The notes beneath the pieces were generated by a model. The model had not been told where the DNA came from. It saw only the letters and a program-made list of their open reading frames with translations, and ran no database searches. Shown one piece after another: positions 40,689 to 42,519 of a stretch of DNA of 42,519 bases. Source of the stretch: Desertivirga sp966211215 (GTDB lineage: Bacteria > Bacteroidota > Bacteroidia > Sphingobacteriales > Sphingobacteriaceae); NCBI GenBank assembly GCA_966211215.1, contig CBIHNR010000023.1, positions 1 through 42,519 of the forward strand. The letters run 5' to 3'. The stretch's first letter is position 1; every line of letters starts with the position of its first letter. Made by a program: the position numbers and the translations under genes.

Positions 40689-42519
40689 TTAGTTTAGTTC
40701 TATAGTGATAGGATATCCTTTAACTGTTTTTATTCCAGGCTCAATAGATTGTTTTGTTACTTTTCCGCTACCTTTTACAATAGGCCGTAAACCTGCATTT
40801 GAAATTGCAAAAACCGCATCTTTCAATCCCATGCCTTTTACATCAGGTACCAGGTTTGGTACAATCCTAACGTCTGTTATTGCAACACCATTATTGGTGT
40901 CGATTGAGTTCATAACATTGTTTCCAGCCAGGTAGGCTTTTACTCCTAAAGCCTTGTAAACCTTCTGAGTAGAATGCTTAAATCCATTTTTAGATTCAGG
41001 CATTTTTGTGTTACCTACATATTTAAGGTTCTGAACAGGATTATACATTTCAACATCGTTGGCATAGATTTTATCCGCTACTTCTTTAAATACCGGGCCT
41101 CCCACCAAACCGCCATAATACATTCCCCTTGGGTCGGTTATTACCACAATCATAGAATACTTCGGATTATCTGCAGGGAAATATCCACAGAAAGAAGCCT
41201 GATACTTGCGTTGCGCATATCCCGATTTTCCGTCTGCCACCTGGGCCGTACCCGTTTTGCCAGCTATTTTATATAATGGATTTTTAAGGACATCTCCTGT
41301 TCCCTCTTCCACTACTCCTTCGAGCATTCCCTTTAACTTACCGAGAGTCTCTTCAGAACATATTTTGTCATCGATTACCCTCGTGTCAAAATTTTCAATA
41401 GTATTACCCAATCTTCTAATTTCGCGAACAAATTTTGGTGCCACCATTTTTCCATTATTTGCTATTGCATTATAAAAAGTCAGCATTTGGAGCGGTGTCA
41501 TCTTCATCTCATAACCGTAAGCCATTTGCGCCAAACTTAACCCCTTGTACCAATGCTGGCTTTCGGGTGTTTTAATCAGAGGCTTACCCTCACCAGGAAT
41601 TTGCAGTCCTGCTTTTTCATTTAAATGCAGAGCATATAAACGGTCGGTATACTGGCTTGCATTGTTTTTATAATGATGAAAGATCAGCTTCGCAATTGCC
41701 GCATTTGACGACAATTCAAATGCCCTTTTAACCGAAACAACACGAGTTCCTAAGTGAGAGTCGCGAACCGTTTTAACCAAGCGGTTTCTCTTATTGTAAA
41801 CTTTAAACAAACCACCTTCGCAATCAACCTTTGTGCTGGTATCAACTTTCCCGTCTTCAAGCAAAGCAAGATATGATGCCAGTTTAAATGTTGAACCAGG
41901 CTCTGCACTTTGAGCTATCGCATAGTTAAACTTCTCTTCATATTCACCTTTTGAAACCTTTGTAAAGTTGGCTATTGCCCTAATTTCACCAGTTGCAACT
42001 TCCATGAGCAGCACACAACCATACTGGGCATCACTTTTAATTAACTGTTTGCGCAGGGCATTTTGAGCAACATCCTGCATGTTAATATCAATGGTGGAAA
42101 TAATATCAGCCCCATCTTTTGGTGCAATTTCAATATCTTTATTTACGGGCTTCCAAACACCACCAGAAATTCTTTGCATTAAACATCTCCCACTTTCTCC
42201 ATCGATATAATTTGCATAAGCTCCTTCTAATCCGACAGGCTGCACATTCTCATTCTTATACCCAATGGTACGCGCAGCAAGTGTACGGAATGGCAAAATC
42301 CGTTTATTCTGCTGAATAGTTATTAAGCCACCCTTATATCTTCCTAAATTGAAAATTGGAAATTTCTTAACTACATTTAGTTCCTGATGGGTTACCCTCC
42401 TGCGAATCAGCAGATAACGGGCTTTATCGCGACGAGCTTCCCTTAGTATTTTTGAATAAGCACGTTGGCTTTTATCCCCGAAGTAAATCGATAGTTTTTC
42501 GGCCAATGAATCAACCTTT
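40689..42519 (-). CDS. ftsI: FtsI/PBP3-type transpeptidase with PASTA domain (5' end cut by window)
   Basis: Septal peptidoglycan cross-linking enzyme, a class B penicillin-binding protein. The open frame runs off the right edge; the TTG at 42506 is not a true start, so the N-terminal membrane helix and perhaps 70-90 residues are missing. Seen: the dimerisation domain, the catalytic Ser in E-P-G-S-T-F-K, S-S-N-A-A-I-A-K-L and K-T-G-T-A-Q-V, and a C-terminal PASTA domain (V-P-D-V-K-G-M-G-L-K-D-A onward). The PASTA domain makes it SpoVD-like in layout. It is adjacent to murE without a gap and should be preceded by ftsL and rsmH outside the window. Confidence 0.93.
   Translation of the reverse strand, partial: KVDSLAEKLSIYFGDKSQRAYSKILREARRDKARYLLIRRRVTHQELNVVKKFPIFNLGRYKGGLITIQQNKRILPFRTLAARTIGYKNENVQPVGLEGAYANYIDGESGRCLMQRISGGVWKPVNKDIEIAPKDGADIISTIDINMQDVAQNALRKQLIKSDAQYGCVLLMEVATGEIRAIANFTKVSKGEYEEKFNYAIAQSAEPGSTFKLASYLALLEDGKVDTSTKVDCEGGLFKVYNKRNRLVKTVRDSHLGTRVVSVKRAFELSSNAAIAKLIFHHYKNNASQYTDRLYALHLNEKAGLQIPGEGKPLIKTPESQHWYKGLSLAQMAYGYEMKMTPLQMLTFYNAIANNGKMVAPKFVREIRRLGNTIENFDTRVIDDKICSEETLGKLKGMLEGVVEEGTGDVLKNPLYKIAGKTGTAQVADGKSGYAQRKYQASFCGYFPADNPKYSMIVVITDPRGMYYGGLVGGPVFKEVADKIYANDVEMYNPVQNLKYVGNTKMPESKNGFKHSTQKVYKALGVKAYLAGNNVMNSIDTNNGVAITDVRIVPNLVPDVKGMGLKDAVFAISNAGLRPIVKGSGKVTKQSIEPGIKTVKGYPITIELN

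Noticed and set aside
42506..42519. TTG at 42506 as the start of ftsI
   Set aside because: The frame is open to the window edge and the membrane helix expected at the N-terminus is missing, so the gene continues outside.

Overview
The window is a chromosomal segment from a member of the Bacteroidota, most likely family Sphingobacteriaceae (Pedobacter/Solitalea-like). Four things point there: a serine palmitoyltransferase-type gene for sphingolipids, the short DUF4295 gene in a ribosomal-protein operon, a PorV/PorQ-type outer-membrane protein with a bacillithiol gene (bshC), and promoters of the TTG-N19/20-TAnnTTTG type with little use of Shine-Dalgarno sequences. Genus is inferred from general familiarity, not from a search.

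Layout. 1-6036 (all minus): a small cupin / DinB(YfiT-like) / glyoxalase-fold group, a CsbD stress protein, then an acetate-use operon (DUF485 protein, ActP-like symporter, acetyl-CoA synthetase). 6326-12174 (all plus): rpmB-rpmG-DUF4295, a terminator, then ftsY-rimO-bshC-Ldh2-type dehydrogenase. 12250-16704 (minus): a GH31 alpha-glucosidase and glgB joined stop-to-start. 17054-18037 (plus): a LuxE-like acyl-protein synthetase fold protein, convergent with tyrS. 19451-22878 (plus): a NUDIX hydrolase, then an AcpH-like/PorV-like/MBL-hydrolase operon. 22901-23491 (minus): a YhcH-domain lipoprotein. 23596-26635 (plus): ligA and dapA. 26693-28441 (minus): a histone H1-like protein and the Spt-type transferase. 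28595-42519 (minus): the division and cell-wall (dcw) cluster, transcribed ftsI-murE-mraY-murD-ftsW-murG-murC-ftsQ-ftsA-ftsZ, with ftsI cut by the window edge.

How genes work together: the dcw genes make lipid II (MraY, MurC-E, MurG), flip or polymerise and cross-link it (FtsW, FtsI) and organise the ring (FtsQ, FtsA, FtsZ); DapA feeds the diaminopimelate that MurE, which carries a DNPR motif, should add. Acs and ActP take up and activate acetate. GlgB and GH31 act on glycogen-type glucans. BshC completes bacillithiol, and the YfiT-like DinB protein is a possible bacillithiol-dependent transferase.

Most of the window is ordinary housekeeping. The non-gene signals I find most worth following are a dyad of TTTTCCACA (DnaA-box-like) sequences with a third copy between ftsA and ftsZ, and a family of low-complexity purine/pyrimidine inverted repeats in three intergenic gaps (rpmG-DUF4295, murC-murG, murG-ftsW). 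I saw no CRISPR array, tRNA, rRNA, insertion sequence, prophage or defence system.
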